Part shown: positions 25,450 to 33,618 of the stretch, in pieces
Layout of the letters: every line of letters begins with the position of its first letter
Position numbering within the stretch: the stretch's first letter is position 1
Notes under the pieces: model-generated
What the model saw: the letters and a program-made list of their open reading frames with translations, nothing else
The model's database searches: none
Told to the model about the DNA's origin: nothing
Made by a program: the position numbers and the translations under genes
Assembly (NCBI GenBank): GCA_044239865.1
Contig: JBIIAO010000001.1
Location: 558,001 to 622,000, forward strand
Direction: 5' to 3'
Length of the DNA: 64,000 nt
Source: CAIZGX01 sp044239865
GTDB taxonomy: Bacteria > Bacteroidota > Bacteroidia > Flavobacteriales_D > Sanyastnellaceae

Positions 25450-26181
25450 ATGATCGCACTACTTAGAAAAGAGATTCGCTCGTTTTTAACTTCGTTAATC
25501 GGATACATTGTTATTGCTGTGTTTTTGATTGTGACTTCCTTGTTCATGTGGGTTTTTCCCGGTAGCATGAATGTTATGGATGCTGAATACGCGACCTTGG
25601 ACACGTTGTTCTACATTGCACCTTGGGTTTTCTTGTTTCTCATTCCAGCTATCACCATGCGATCATTGGCGGAAGAGCAGAAGGAAGGAACGCTTGAATT
25701 GTTAATGACTAAACCGATAACGGATCTTCAAATTATTTTGGCAAAATACCTTGCGGGACTTCTTGTTGTGGTGATTGCTATTTTTCCAACATTGGTTTAT
25801 TTCCTTTCCGTTTATTTATTGGGAAATCCAGTTGGGAACGTTGACGTCGGCGCAACGTGGGGATCTTATCTTGGGTTAATCTTCCTTGCAAGTGTTTATG
25901 TGAGCATTGGAATTTTCGCTTCAAGCTTAACGAAGAATCAGATTGTAGCCTTCTTAATTGCAGCCCTGATAAGCTTTGTTATGTATTCAGGATTTCAATC
26001 GTTGGGAACATTCAATTTATTCGGATCATTGGATCGATTCATTATTCGTTTGGGAATGGAAGACCATTACTCGGGAATGAGTATTGGATTAATTGACTCG
26101 CGCGATGTTCTCTACTTTGTAGGGGTGAGCGCATTTTTTATTTTATTGACACGTTTACGCTTACAAGCGAGAAACTGGTGA
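25450..26181 (+). CDS. gldF: Gliding-associated ABC transporter permease GldF
   Basis: 243 residues, six predicted membrane helices, no ATPase domain: an ABC-2 type permease. Match to GldF rests on the start IALLRKEIRSFLTSLIGYIV, PGSMNVMDA, and FLFLIPAITMRSLAEEQKEGTLELLMTKPI. GldF works with GldG and the GldA ATPase in gliding of Flavobacterium. Here it follows the ABC exporter after 3 bases. gldG, which normally follows directly, is absent: the next gene is pdhB. The end of the gene is next to a perfect palindrome. Confidence 0.9.
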   Translation: MIALLRKEIRSFLTSLIGYIVIAVFLIVTSLFMWVFPGSMNVMDAEYATLDTLFYIAPWVFLFLIPAITMRSLAEEQKEGTLELLMTKPITDLQIILAKYLAGLLVVVIAIFPTLVYFLSVYLLGNPVGNVDVGATWGSYLGLIFLASVYVSIGIFASSLTKNQIVAFLIAALISFVMYSGFQSLGTFNLFGSLDRFIIRLGMEDHYSGMSIGLIDSRDVLYFVGVSAFFILLTRLRLQARNW

Positions 26182-26182
26182 G

Positions 26183-26203
26183 TTAGTGTAAAATGTACAC
26201 TAA
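26183..26203. promoter_or_regulatory. Palindrome between gldF and pdhB
   Basis: Perfect 8-base arms TTAGTGTA (26183-26190) and TACACTAA (26196-26203) with a 5-base centre start one base after the gldF stop and abut the pdhB -7 element. It can be read as an operator in the pdhB promoter or as a weak terminator of gldF, since TATTTTTG follows. Confidence 0.55.
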
Positions 26204-26211
26204 TATTTTTG
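26204..26211 (+). promoter_or_regulatory. Putative -7 element of pdhB
   Basis: TATTTTTG matches TAnnTTTG, 45 bases before the ATG. No -33 TTTG; the palindrome occupies the spacer. Confidence 0.45.
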
Positions 26212-26256
26212 TAAACAACATTTATAGTTAAATTCGCAATCGTAATAAAACGAACC

Positions 26257-27237
26257 ATGAGAGAAATTCAATTCCGTGAGGCCATTTGTGAGGCTATGTC
26301 AGAAGAAATGCGCAGAGATGAAACTGTGTTTTTGTTGGGGGAAGAAGTAGCAGAGTACAACGGAGCTTACAAGGCTTCGAAGGGAATGCTCGATGAGTTT
26401 GGCGCAAAGCGTGTGATTGACACACCTATTGCTGAATTGGGATTCTCGGGTATTGCGGTTGGTGCTGCAATGAATGGACTTCGTCCGATTGTTGAATTCA
26501 TGACTTGGAACTTCGCAATTCTTGCGGCTGACCAAATCATTAACTCGGCAGCGAAGATGTTACAAATGAGCGGTGGACAGTACAATGTTCCAATTGTTTT
26601 TCGCGGTCCAAACGGTACTGCAGGGCAATTGGCCGCAACACATAGCCAAAGCTTTGAATCTATGTACGCGCACATACCTGGTTTGAAAGTAATTACCCCT
26701 TCGAATCCATATGACGCGAAAGGTTTGTTGAAAGCTGCAATCCGTGATAACGATCCTGTTGTTTTCATGGAGTCTGAAAAGATGTATGGTGATAAAGGAA
26801 TGGTTCCAGACGGAGAGTACATTATTCCAATTGGAGTGGCAGATATCAAGCGCGAAGGAACTGATGTTACGTTAGTCTCTTTCGGTAAAATCATGAAGAC
26901 TGCTTTATTGGCTGCTGAAGAATTAGCGAAAGAAGGAATCTCTGTTGAAGTGATTGACTTACGCACCATTCGTCCGCTTGACATTGATTGCATCATTAAC
27001 AGTGTAAAGAAAACGAACCGCTTAATTATCTTGGAAGAGAGCTGGCCAGTGGCGAGTATCTCTACTGAGATTTCTTATCGTGTTCAGCGCAATGCGTTCG
27101 ATTACTTGGATGCGCCAATTCGCCGAGTGACACAAACAGATACTCCGTTCGCTTTCGCAACTTCATTGATAGATGCTGCTCTTCCTGGAGTGCATGATGT
27201 TGTTCGCGCAGCGAAGGAAGTTTGTTACAAAGCGTAA
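26257..27237 (+). CDS. pdhB: Pyruvate dehydrogenase E1 component, beta subunit
   Basis: 326 residues, the normal length. In an alpha2-beta2 E1 it decarboxylates pyruvate with thiamine diphosphate. Typical blocks: LLGEEVAEYNGAYK, DTPIAELGFSGIAVGAA, RGPNGTAGQLAATHSQS, and the C-terminal transketolase domain with EVIDLRTIRPLDID and RLIILEESWP. The alpha subunit and E2 are not in the window, so the complex is encoded at scattered sites. It is probably separately transcribed from gldF. A nuclease gene faces it from downstream. Confidence 0.95.
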   Translation: MREIQFREAICEAMSEEMRRDETVFLLGEEVAEYNGAYKASKGMLDEFGAKRVIDTPIAELGFSGIAVGAAMNGLRPIVEFMTWNFAILAADQIINSAAKMLQMSGGQYNVPIVFRGPNGTAGQLAATHSQSFESMYAHIPGLKVITPSNPYDAKGLLKAAIRDNDPVVFMESEKMYGDKGMVPDGEYIIPIGVADIKREGTDVTLVSFGKIMKTALLAAEELAKEGISVEVIDLRTIRPLDIDCIINSVKKTNRLIILEESWPVASISTEISYRVQRNAFDYLDAPIRRVTQTDTPFAFATSLIDAALPGVHDVVRAAKEVCYKA

Positions 27238-27249
27238 TCGGGTGGAAGG

Positions 27250-28143
27250 TTAGTTTCTTCCGCACAATTCTCGAAACTCGCAATACTTGCATTTGCTTTC
27301 ACTATCTGTTTGAGTGAATTCGTCTTTGCCTACAGGTGTATTGTTCTCGATATCGCGATTCAAATGCTGCATTGCTCGTGTTTCAGCGTACATGTCGTCT
27401 TTGAAATTTTCGATATCGGCTTGAGAAATTTCGGGAATTACTTCACTGTATTCTCCTTTCAGATATGCGAGAATGGGAATGATTCGTTCAAATTTATTTT
27501 CGAAGTGAAAAGAAGCGAATAGCGAGTATCCAATCAGTTGTTTGCGGTGTTTGTATTCATCGGCTTTTCCGGTCTTCCAATCGAGAATGTAAATGTCTTT
27601 CCCATCGGGAAGCATGAAGTCTACTTTACAATAAGCCTTCAATTCACCTTTATCTGTTTGAATGCGGGTTTCACCATAACCACCGGGTTCAATGATCCAT
27701 TGTTTTTTCGAAGATTCAGGAAGTAGTTTCACCCATTCAAAACGCTCTGAATTGACAAAAATCATCACAGCATTGAAAACGCTTTCAGCGATGTAGTTTT
27801 CATCAATGGATTCTTTTTCCTTGTAATAAACTTCTGAAAACACTTTGTCCAACATGTACTTCTGAACCTGTTGCTTCACGAAGTTTTTCATGCGCTCACC
27901 ATCAATAATATCAGTCGATTTCTGAAGCCTTTTCAAAATAGCTTCAATCACGTCGTGTGTTAGGCTACCAATGGTAAGGGCTTCAGAGGTAAGCGCTTTT
28001 AACTCACTGATTTTAGTAAATGGAAATTCATGATCTGATTTTCCGTAATAGGTATAAAAATATTTTCTTTTGCAATAGGAAAACGTATCGAATCTACTGA
28101 CTGACCATCCGAGAACAGGAGTGAAAGGGAATTGTTTTAGCAT
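27250..28143 (-). CDS. RecB/AddB-like PD-(D/E)XK nuclease with Fe-S cysteines
   Basis: 297 residues. The N-terminus WSVSRFDTFSYCKRKYFYTY is the SxxxxxxCxRxY entry helix of PDDEXK_1 nucleases. GSLTHDVIEAILKR holds the conserved His. The core motifs are KVDFMLPDG (Asp), YILDWKTGK (D-x-K) and RKQLIGYSLFA (QxxxY). The final CKYCEFRELC gives three Cys that with Cys24 form the AddB/Cas4-type 4Fe-4S staple. It is a probable single-strand or repair exonuclease; no helicase partner lies next to it. Not Cas4 by context: no CRISPR or cas genes are nearby. Confidence 0.85.
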   Translation of the reverse strand: MLKQFPFTPVLGWSVSRFDTFSYCKRKYFYTYYGKSDHEFPFTKISELKALTSEALTIGSLTHDVIEAILKRLQKSTDIIDGERMKNFVKQQVQKYMLDKVFSEVYYKEKESIDENYIAESVFNAVMIFVNSERFEWVKLLPESSKKQWIIEPGGYGETRIQTDKGELKAYCKVDFMLPDGKDIYILDWKTGKADEYKHRKQLIGYSLFASFHFENKFERIIPILAYLKGEYSEVIPEISQADIENFKDDMYAETRAMQHLNRDIENNTPVGKDEFTQTDSESKCKYCEFRELCGRN

Positions 28144-28260
28144 GAATCAAATATAATATTTTGTGAAGTGTTTTTTGTTCGAAACTCAAGCATTGCTTTT
28201 AAGTTTAAAAATTTAACTTTACCAAAACGTAGAAGTAACTTAAGTAACCTTTATTCGAGT

Positions 28261-30003
28261 ATGAAAAAATTGGTTCCAAAAGAGGCATTAGCAAAGGCAG
28301 TGGGATTAAATAAAAACAATCCGCTTTTGGCTTTGCTTAGTTCTGTTACAAAGCTCAATAGAATAAACGATTTATACGATCGCATTCGTGCGAACAAAGG
28401 AACAGCTTTTATTGAATCGTTTTTTCAAGAGCTTCACATAACTGTTCAGCTGAATAGTCAAGAGTTAGAGAACATTCCTACAGAAGGTGGTTGCGTTATT
28501 GTTTGCAATCACCCGTTTGGGGCCATTGACGGATTGGCTTTAATTCAACAAATAGAAAAGCGCAGACCCGATATTAAGGTCATGGCTAATTTTCTTTTGG
28601 AAGAAATTCCAGAAATAGCTTCTTACTTTTTTAGTGTGAATCCGTTCGATAAAAATGTTGTTCAACTAAAAAGCGAACGCGGATTGAAGCGTTGCATAGA
28701 GCACATTGCTGCTGGCGGATGTCTAGCTATTTTTCCGGCAGGAGAAGTGAGTACCTTTCAAAATAAATGGAGCAACGTTTCAGATAAGAAGTGGCAGCGG
28801 TCTGTTATGAAATTGGTTCAACGCGCCGAAAGTCCTGTTGTTCCTGTCTTTTTCGATGGAAGGAATTCTCGCATGTTTCATTTGTTGGGAAAGGTAAATG
28901 CGCAGTTACGTACAATGGCGCTTCCTTCAGAGTTGTTCAAGAAGGAGGGAGATGAAATTAAAATGCGCATAGGCAAAGCTATTTCTGCAGAAGATATTCA
29001 TTTGATTTCAGATGCAGAATTACTTGGAAGGTTTCTTCGAGCCAAAGTTTATTCGTTGGGATCAGAGCTTCAAGTGAAGAAGAAGTTGTTTCAAAATTTG
29101 AGAGAGAGGTTTAAAGACGTCAAAGAAATCGCAGCGCCCATTGATTCTTCAATTCTTCAGGGTGAAATAGATGCCAATGAAGATTCGAAGTTATTCGACA
29201 ACAGCACATATTCATGTTATGCCTTGAAAGCTTCTTCCATTCCGAATTTGTTATTGGAGATTGGTCGCGAGCGAGAGATTGCCTTTCGCGATGTAGGTGA
29301 AGGAAGCAACAATTCTCGTGACCTCGATGAATTCGACTATTACTATTATCACTTAGTGTTGTGGGATCATGCCAATAGCAGGTTGGCAGGTGCTTATCGA
29401 GTAGGAAGAGGCGCCGAGATTATGGAATTCTATGGTAAACATGGTTTTTACACGCATACCTTATTTAAGTTCAAAGATGATTTCAATCCGTATTTATACA
29501 TAAGTATGGAATTGGGAAGATCTTTCGTGTCAGTAGAATACCAGCGTCAGCGTTTGCCTTTATTCCTGTTATGGGAAGGTATTATTCAATTGCTCAGCAA
29601 CTTCAAAGAGACGAAGTACATTATTGGTCCGGTTTCCATGAGCAACGACTATCAAACACTTTCGAAGGAATTAGTGATTGAGTTTGTTGAAACAAATTAC
29701 GGCGACCCGGTATTGTCGAAGTTGGTTCGACCAAGAACGAAAATAAAAAAGACAATAAGTCAAGAAGACAAAGAAGCGCTCATTCTAACTTCAAAGGGAG
29801 AGATTCGAAAGTTCGACAAGTTACTTGCCGAAATAGAACCGATGGGGAAGACCATGCCTATTTTATACAAAAAGTACCTGGCTCAAAATGCGAAAATTTT
29901 AGCCTTCAATCGCGATCGGAAATTCAATGATGCCATTGATGCGTTTATGATTTTGGATATTCAGAACCTTCCAAGTGAGAAGTCTGCCAAGCTGAACAGA
30001 TAG
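28261..30003 (+). CDS. olsF: Bifunctional ornithine-lipid acyltransferase (OlsF-type)
   Basis: 580 residues from ATG 28261; the frame is open 31 codons further back but without ATG or protein character. The N-terminal half is a PlsC-like acyltransferase: NHPFGAID at 83-90 (H-x5-D), FPAGEVS near 158, VVPVFFDG. The C-terminal half is an OlsB/hemolysin-like GNAT: GAYRVGRG near 377, EFYGKHGFYTHT, SMELGRSFV near 414. This fusion matches OlsF of Flavobacterium and Serratia, where the C-terminal part N-acylates ornithine and the N-terminal part adds the second acyl chain. The assignment rests on domain order. It makes a phosphate-free membrane lipid. A hairpin array begins 16 bases after the stop. 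Confidence 0.78.
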   Translation: MKKLVPKEALAKAVGLNKNNPLLALLSSVTKLNRINDLYDRIRANKGTAFIESFFQELHITVQLNSQELENIPTEGGCVIVCNHPFGAIDGLALIQQIEKRRPDIKVMANFLLEEIPEIASYFFSVNPFDKNVVQLKSERGLKRCIEHIAAGGCLAIFPAGEVSTFQNKWSNVSDKKWQRSVMKLVQRAESPVVPVFFDGRNSRMFHLLGKVNAQLRTMALPSELFKKEGDEIKMRIGKAISAEDIHLISDAELLGRFLRAKVYSLGSELQVKKKLFQNLRERFKDVKEIAAPIDSSILQGEIDANEDSKLFDNSTYSCYALKASSIPNLLLEIGREREIAFRDVGEGSNNSRDLDEFDYYYYHLVLWDHANSRLAGAYRVGRGAEIMEFYGKHGFYTHTLFKFKDDFNPYLYISMELGRSFVSVEYQRQRLPLFLLWEGIIQLLSNFKETKYIIGPVSMSNDYQTLSKELVIEFVETNYGDPVLSKLVRPRTKIKKTISQEDKEALILTSKGEIRKFDKLLAEIEPMGKTMPILYKKYLAQNAKILAFNRDRKFNDAIDAFMILDIQNLPSEKSAKLNR

Positions 30004-30018
30004 TTCTGTGGAAGGTTA

Positions 30019-30079
30019 GAATGTGCGAAGCACGAATGCCTTTCAGGCGAATGTCTTCGACGAATGCTATCGCGAAGCG
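30019..30079. repeat. Mini-hairpin array, GAAT spacer family
   Basis: GAAT occurs at 30019, 30034, 30049 and 30062. Between are GTGC-GAA-GCAC, GCCT-TTC-AGGC and GTC-TTC-GAC, then CGC-GAA-GCG (30071-30079), which joins directly to the TCAT array. Stems differ in sequence; loops are GAA on one strand or the other. Confidence 0.9.
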
Positions 30080-30235
30080 TCATCCGGAACGGTCATCCAC
30101 GAAGTGGTCATCACACGTAGTGTGTCATCCAGCTTCGCTGGTCATCGGCTTCGCTGTCATCACACGCAGTGTGTCATCCACGAAGTGGTCATCGGCATCG
30201 CCGTCATCCTTCGAAGAAGGTCATCACTTGCGGTG
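30080..30235. repeat. Mini-hairpin array, TCAT spacer family
   Basis: TCAT alternates with ten hairpins: CCG-GAA-CGG, CCAC-GAA-GTGG, CACAC-GTA-GTGTG, CCAGC-TTC-GCTGG, CGGC-TTC-GCTG (one mismatch), CACAC-GCA-GTGTG, CCAC-GAA-GTGG, CGGC-ATC-GCCG, CCTTC-GAA-GAAGG and CACT-TGC-GGTG. The last overlaps the end of ccmF: the minus-strand stop codon TGA and the last codons are written in the array (30224-30235). Confidence 0.95.
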
Positions 30236-33070
30236 TAACTTGTACCGATGTCGAATCGCGAGAACAGTTCCTACAACCATAACCAAACATCCCAACCAAA
30301 GTAAGTTTATCATTGGGAAGATTTCCGCAGAAAGAATGAGCATTTCGCGTTTGTTGCTGCCGCCTTCTTTCACAGAAAGATCAATTCCTTCTTTTGATTC
30401 TTGAATAGCGAAGCGCATGTTGAAAACAGTGCTTTCCACATCAGGAACAGGGAACGCGAGACTGTCTTTCACCAATACACTCATGACTTCTATCGAATCA
30501 CGCTTATTTCCCTCCTGCAAATACAACATTCCTTTTTTCGCTTTGGTGCCAGCAGGAAGGCTAGCAGGTAAGTCAGCAACTTCGATCAACGTGTCAAGCA
30601 CCAACGAAATAGACTCAGTCAATAATACTTCTTCACCCATTTGAATGGTTCCGGTTTTGGCTTCGCTGAATTCCCCTTCGGCTTTCTTTTCCTCCATATC
30701 AATGTACTTGATGTAGGAATATAAGTCTTCACCAATTCCGTGAAGGACATCAGGTTCGCGGCTGTTTCCTTTCGGACTCATAAGCACGCTTGGTTGTTGC
30801 GTGAATAGAAGTTTTCCTGCCTTACCTGAATTCCACATTTGTGCTGTAAGCAATTCATCTGGAGTAGGAGCAGGAACAAGCGTCCACAAAGAATCTTCGG
30901 ACCAATCTTTCAAGAAATTATCTGTTGCAGTATGTCCTTTCTTGCAACGGAAAATATCTCCGTTCATCTTGATTTTTGTTCCTTCGGTGTAGTTTGCCGG
31001 AGTGACTTCGAAATAATCTACGATTGCATAAATGTGTGAACCTTCCTTGTACTTCTTTCGAAATGAAACGAAATAATCACCCATACGCAAGGTGTCTCCT
31101 TGAAGAATGAGAAGATCTTCATTGTTTTTGAATTCCTTGTTTACTTGCGTAATGTCGCCATTCACATTTCGTGAAATGAAATAACTGTTACCAGTGCTTA
31201 TCAATGCACCAAGCAGGAGCATGGCGAATCCAATGTGTGCAATGCTAGGGCCAATGTGATCGAGTTTTCCCTTCACCATTCGAATAGCATAATCGGCGTT
31301 GGCAAACAATGCCCATAATCCAGCAAAGAAGAGAATGCCTAACGGTAAAGGATACTTCTCTTGGAATGCAACGAATACGATCGTAAGAATGAGTGCCGCT
31401 GCGAAAGAAAAAACCAATGACTTCAAGAATTTCTTCGTGTCAGTTTTCTTGTACTTCAGCCATTGTCCAATGGCTATGATAAGAAGCAATACAATGGTCA
31501 AAGGAACCTGCACTTGATGAAACTGAGTGAATCGATCGTCGCCCGAAGCCGCTGAGAAATTGTGTTCAGCCAATGACTTTGCAAATTCCCAATTGAAGGA
31601 AGTGTGCATCCAATTGAACATTCCTTCCAAGGGAACCAAGAAGATATTCCAAACATTAATGGAAGTCACGAAGGTGATGTGAATGGCCGAAAGCGAAAGG
31701 ACTAAGGTTCCAAGGAACATCCAAAATTCGCGGCTCCACAATTCTTCTTCGTCTTCCTTTTTCGTTTTGTATTTCTTGTTGTAAGCCACCACTAAGTACA
31801 CAGCTGAAAAAATAATAAAGATGATTGTTAGCGCTGGAATCCAAGTGCCTTCACCCGGTAAAACTTTTTCTCCTTCTGCTGGTTCAGGGAATGTGCCAGT
31901 TGCTAAATGTCCAATAGCAATAAGGAATAGAATACCACTTACGGCTGCATAAATATTCTTCCACACTTTCGTGTTTTCAATCATGTACGTTGAAAGGGCT
32001 ACGAATACCAGCAAGTAAACCAACAACTGCGCAAGAATTCCGCTCTCTACGAAACTGTGCACACTGCTGTCGCCAAGAACACCACTTCGCGTTAAGAAGG
32101 TAGAATACACAATCAAAACAAAGCTGCTCATTGTTAGAATAAGTGTGCTGAAAAGAGAAGTCTCTCGGCGCGTGTTGATTACCAATAAATGCGCTGCTGC
32201 AACCAATGTCAACCACGGAACGAGCGATGCGTTTTCAACGGGATCCCATGCCCAGAATCCGCCAAAGCCAAGGGCTTCGTATGCCCAAGCTCCTCCCATA
32301 AGGATTCCTGTTCCTAAAATCATGACCCCAAAAAATGCCCATGGCACAGCTTGTTTCATCCATGCAGAGCGCTCTCCTTTCCACAATCCAGCAATGGCGT
32401 AAGCAAACGGAATGAGTGTAGAGGCGAAGCCTAGGAATAAGGTCGGCGGATGAATGGTCATCCAATAGTTTTGAAGAAGCGGATTCAGTCCTTTTCCATT
32501 TTGAAACAAAGGAAGACTTAAGTAGTCTGCTTTTTGAGTCCAAGGAAGTCCAATGTTAACGGTTGCTTCACGCAACAATCCGAAGGGTGAAGAACCGAAT
32601 TGGAAGTCACCGAAATAAACACCCAACAGCATAGAAGCCAGGAACACTTGAACAAGTGCAACTACTGCCATAACGCTAGCTTCCCATTTTTTCGCAGTAA
32701 ACAGAACGAAAAGTCCTAATACCATCTGCCAAAACAACCACAATAGAAAACTTCCCTCTTGTCCTTCCCACATGCACGAGAAGATATACTTCATGGGCAT
32801 TTCAGTGTTCAGATGGTCGAAAGCGTATTTGTATTCGAAGTAATGACTGAAGAGAATGTAGAACAGGGTGGTTATAACAACCATCACTGCTCCCGAATGG
32901 ATAAAGTATCCAATGCGACCGAATTTCTTCCAAGTAGCATCCTCGTTGTTTCGAACGGAAAGGAAATAAGTTACTGCTGAAAAGGCAGCGGCAATAAAGG
33001 CTAGAATAACAGCAAAATGCCCGATTTGACCGGGCAAAAGATGTTCGTTGAGGTATTCAATATTGTTCAT
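30224..33070 (-). CDS. ccmF: Cytochrome c maturation heme lyase component CcmF
   Basis: 948 residues, larger than the ~650 of proteobacterial CcmF, as usual in Bacteroidota. About 14-15 membrane helices. The WWD heme-handling motif is GGFWAWDPVENASLVPW near residue 240, with WMTIHPPTLFLGF before it and further conserved His in hydrophobic loops. A long periplasmic domain fills residues ~620-920. CcmF receives heme from CcmE and attaches it to apocytochrome c. It is last in the ccmB-C-D-E-F order. Its last codons and stop lie inside the TCAT hairpin array, so the C-terminus has been shaped by array invasion or the array ends there by chance. Confidence 0.93.
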   Translation of the reverse strand: MNNIEYLNEHLLPGQIGHFAVILAFIAAAFSAVTYFLSVRNNEDATWKKFGRIGYFIHSGAVMVVITTLFYILFSHYFEYKYAFDHLNTEMPMKYIFSCMWEGQEGSFLLWLFWQMVLGLFVLFTAKKWEASVMAVVALVQVFLASMLLGVYFGDFQFGSSPFGLLREATVNIGLPWTQKADYLSLPLFQNGKGLNPLLQNYWMTIHPPTLFLGFASTLIPFAYAIAGLWKGERSAWMKQAVPWAFFGVMILGTGILMGGAWAYEALGFGGFWAWDPVENASLVPWLTLVAAAHLLVINTRRETSLFSTLILTMSSFVLIVYSTFLTRSGVLGDSSVHSFVESGILAQLLVYLLVFVALSTYMIENTKVWKNIYAAVSGILFLIAIGHLATGTFPEPAEGEKVLPGEGTWIPALTIIFIIFSAVYLVVAYNKKYKTKKEDEEELWSREFWMFLGTLVLSLSAIHITFVTSINVWNIFLVPLEGMFNWMHTSFNWEFAKSLAEHNFSAASGDDRFTQFHQVQVPLTIVLLLIIAIGQWLKYKKTDTKKFLKSLVFSFAAALILTIVFVAFQEKYPLPLGILFFAGLWALFANADYAIRMVKGKLDHIGPSIAHIGFAMLLLGALISTGNSYFISRNVNGDITQVNKEFKNNEDLLILQGDTLRMGDYFVSFRKKYKEGSHIYAIVDYFEVTPANYTEGTKIKMNGDIFRCKKGHTATDNFLKDWSEDSLWTLVPAPTPDELLTAQMWNSGKAGKLLFTQQPSVLMSPKGNSREPDVLHGIGEDLYSYIKYIDMEEKKAEGEFSEAKTGTIQMGEEVLLTESISLVLDTLIEVADLPASLPAGTKAKKGMLYLQEGNKRDSIEVMSVLVKDSLAFPVPDVESTVFNMRFAIQESKEGIDLSVKEGGSNKREMLILSAEIFPMINLLWLGCLVMVVGTVLAIRHRYKLHRK

Positions 33071-33077
33071 TCACCAA

Positions 33078-33470
33078 TTACATTTCGTGCTTCTCTTCGT
33101 TGTATTTGCTCGGACATTTCATTTGAAGGTGATCGCTGTGGAAGATTCCTTCAGCATTCATTTTCCCCTCTAAGGTTACATTTTCTGAACGCTCCAAACC
33201 GAGTGGACGGCCTGAATCTTGATGCAGATAAACCACTTGCGATTTTCCATTTGCATCAATAACATTGAAAATGGTAAGGTTCGCATCTACAATAGGATCG
33301 TTTTGAATAGCAACATTTTTATCTAACGTCCCAACGATTTTATATTTCTCTCCCACATTTTCTGCTGCTTCTCCGAAGGTTGCAGAGTTGGTACTTTGCG
33401 CGTAAGTGGCAATGATAATACCGAATATAGCGGCGACTAAAACCAATAAAACAATTTGAAGTTTGCTCAT
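33078..33470 (-). CDS. ccmE: Heme chaperone CcmE, CxxxY type
   Basis: 130 residues: one N-terminal membrane anchor (residues 4-22) and a periplasmic OB-fold (YKIVGTLDKNV, VVYLHQDSGRPLGL, VTLEGKMNAEGIFHSDHLQMKC). The heme site, His-x-x-x-Tyr in proteobacteria, is Cys119-Pro-Ser-Lys-Tyr123 here: the CxxxY variant known from some other bacteria. CcmE carries heme from CcmABCD to CcmF. It lies 7 bases before ccmF and directly after ccmD. Confidence 0.9.
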   Translation of the reverse strand: MSKLQIVLLVLVAAIFGIIIATYAQSTNSATFGEAAENVGEKYKIVGTLDKNVAIQNDPIVDANLTIFNVIDANGKSQVVYLHQDSGRPLGLERSENVTLEGKMNAEGIFHSDHLQMKCPSKYNEEKHEM

Positions 33471-33617
33471 TTACTTTTGATTTTGTTCTTTCATTTTCTT
33501 CTCCAATCTTGAGACTTTAATATCGAGACGAGCGAGGTAGACAATAATTCCTGCGAGGATAAGTGTTACTACACCAATCACAACAGGCATCTTTCCGAAA
33601 TGTTGAAAATAATCCAT
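33471..33617 (-). CDS. ccmD: CcmD-like small membrane protein
   Basis: 48 residues from ATG 33617. One membrane helix (MPVVIGVVTLILAGIIVYLA) followed by a basic, charged tail (RLDIKVSRLEKKMKEQ). Size, topology and place between ccmC and ccmE are those of CcmD, which helps release holo-CcmE. Sequence similarity in this family is weak, so the call depends on context. The frame could extend 15 codons upstream into ccmC, but that start is not needed. Confidence 0.7.
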   Translation of the reverse strand: MDYFQHFGKMPVVIGVVTLILAGIIVYLARLDIKVSRLEKKMKEQNQK

Positions 33618-33618
33618 A

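Noticed and set aside
27250..28143. Cas4
   Set aside because: The fold and Fe-S cysteines are shared with AddB/RecB-type nucleases, and there is no CRISPR context.
30021..30404. Plus-strand frame of 127 residues over the TCAT hairpin array
   Set aside because: It is a translation of the array continuing antisense into ccmF; no promoter and no protein-like composition.
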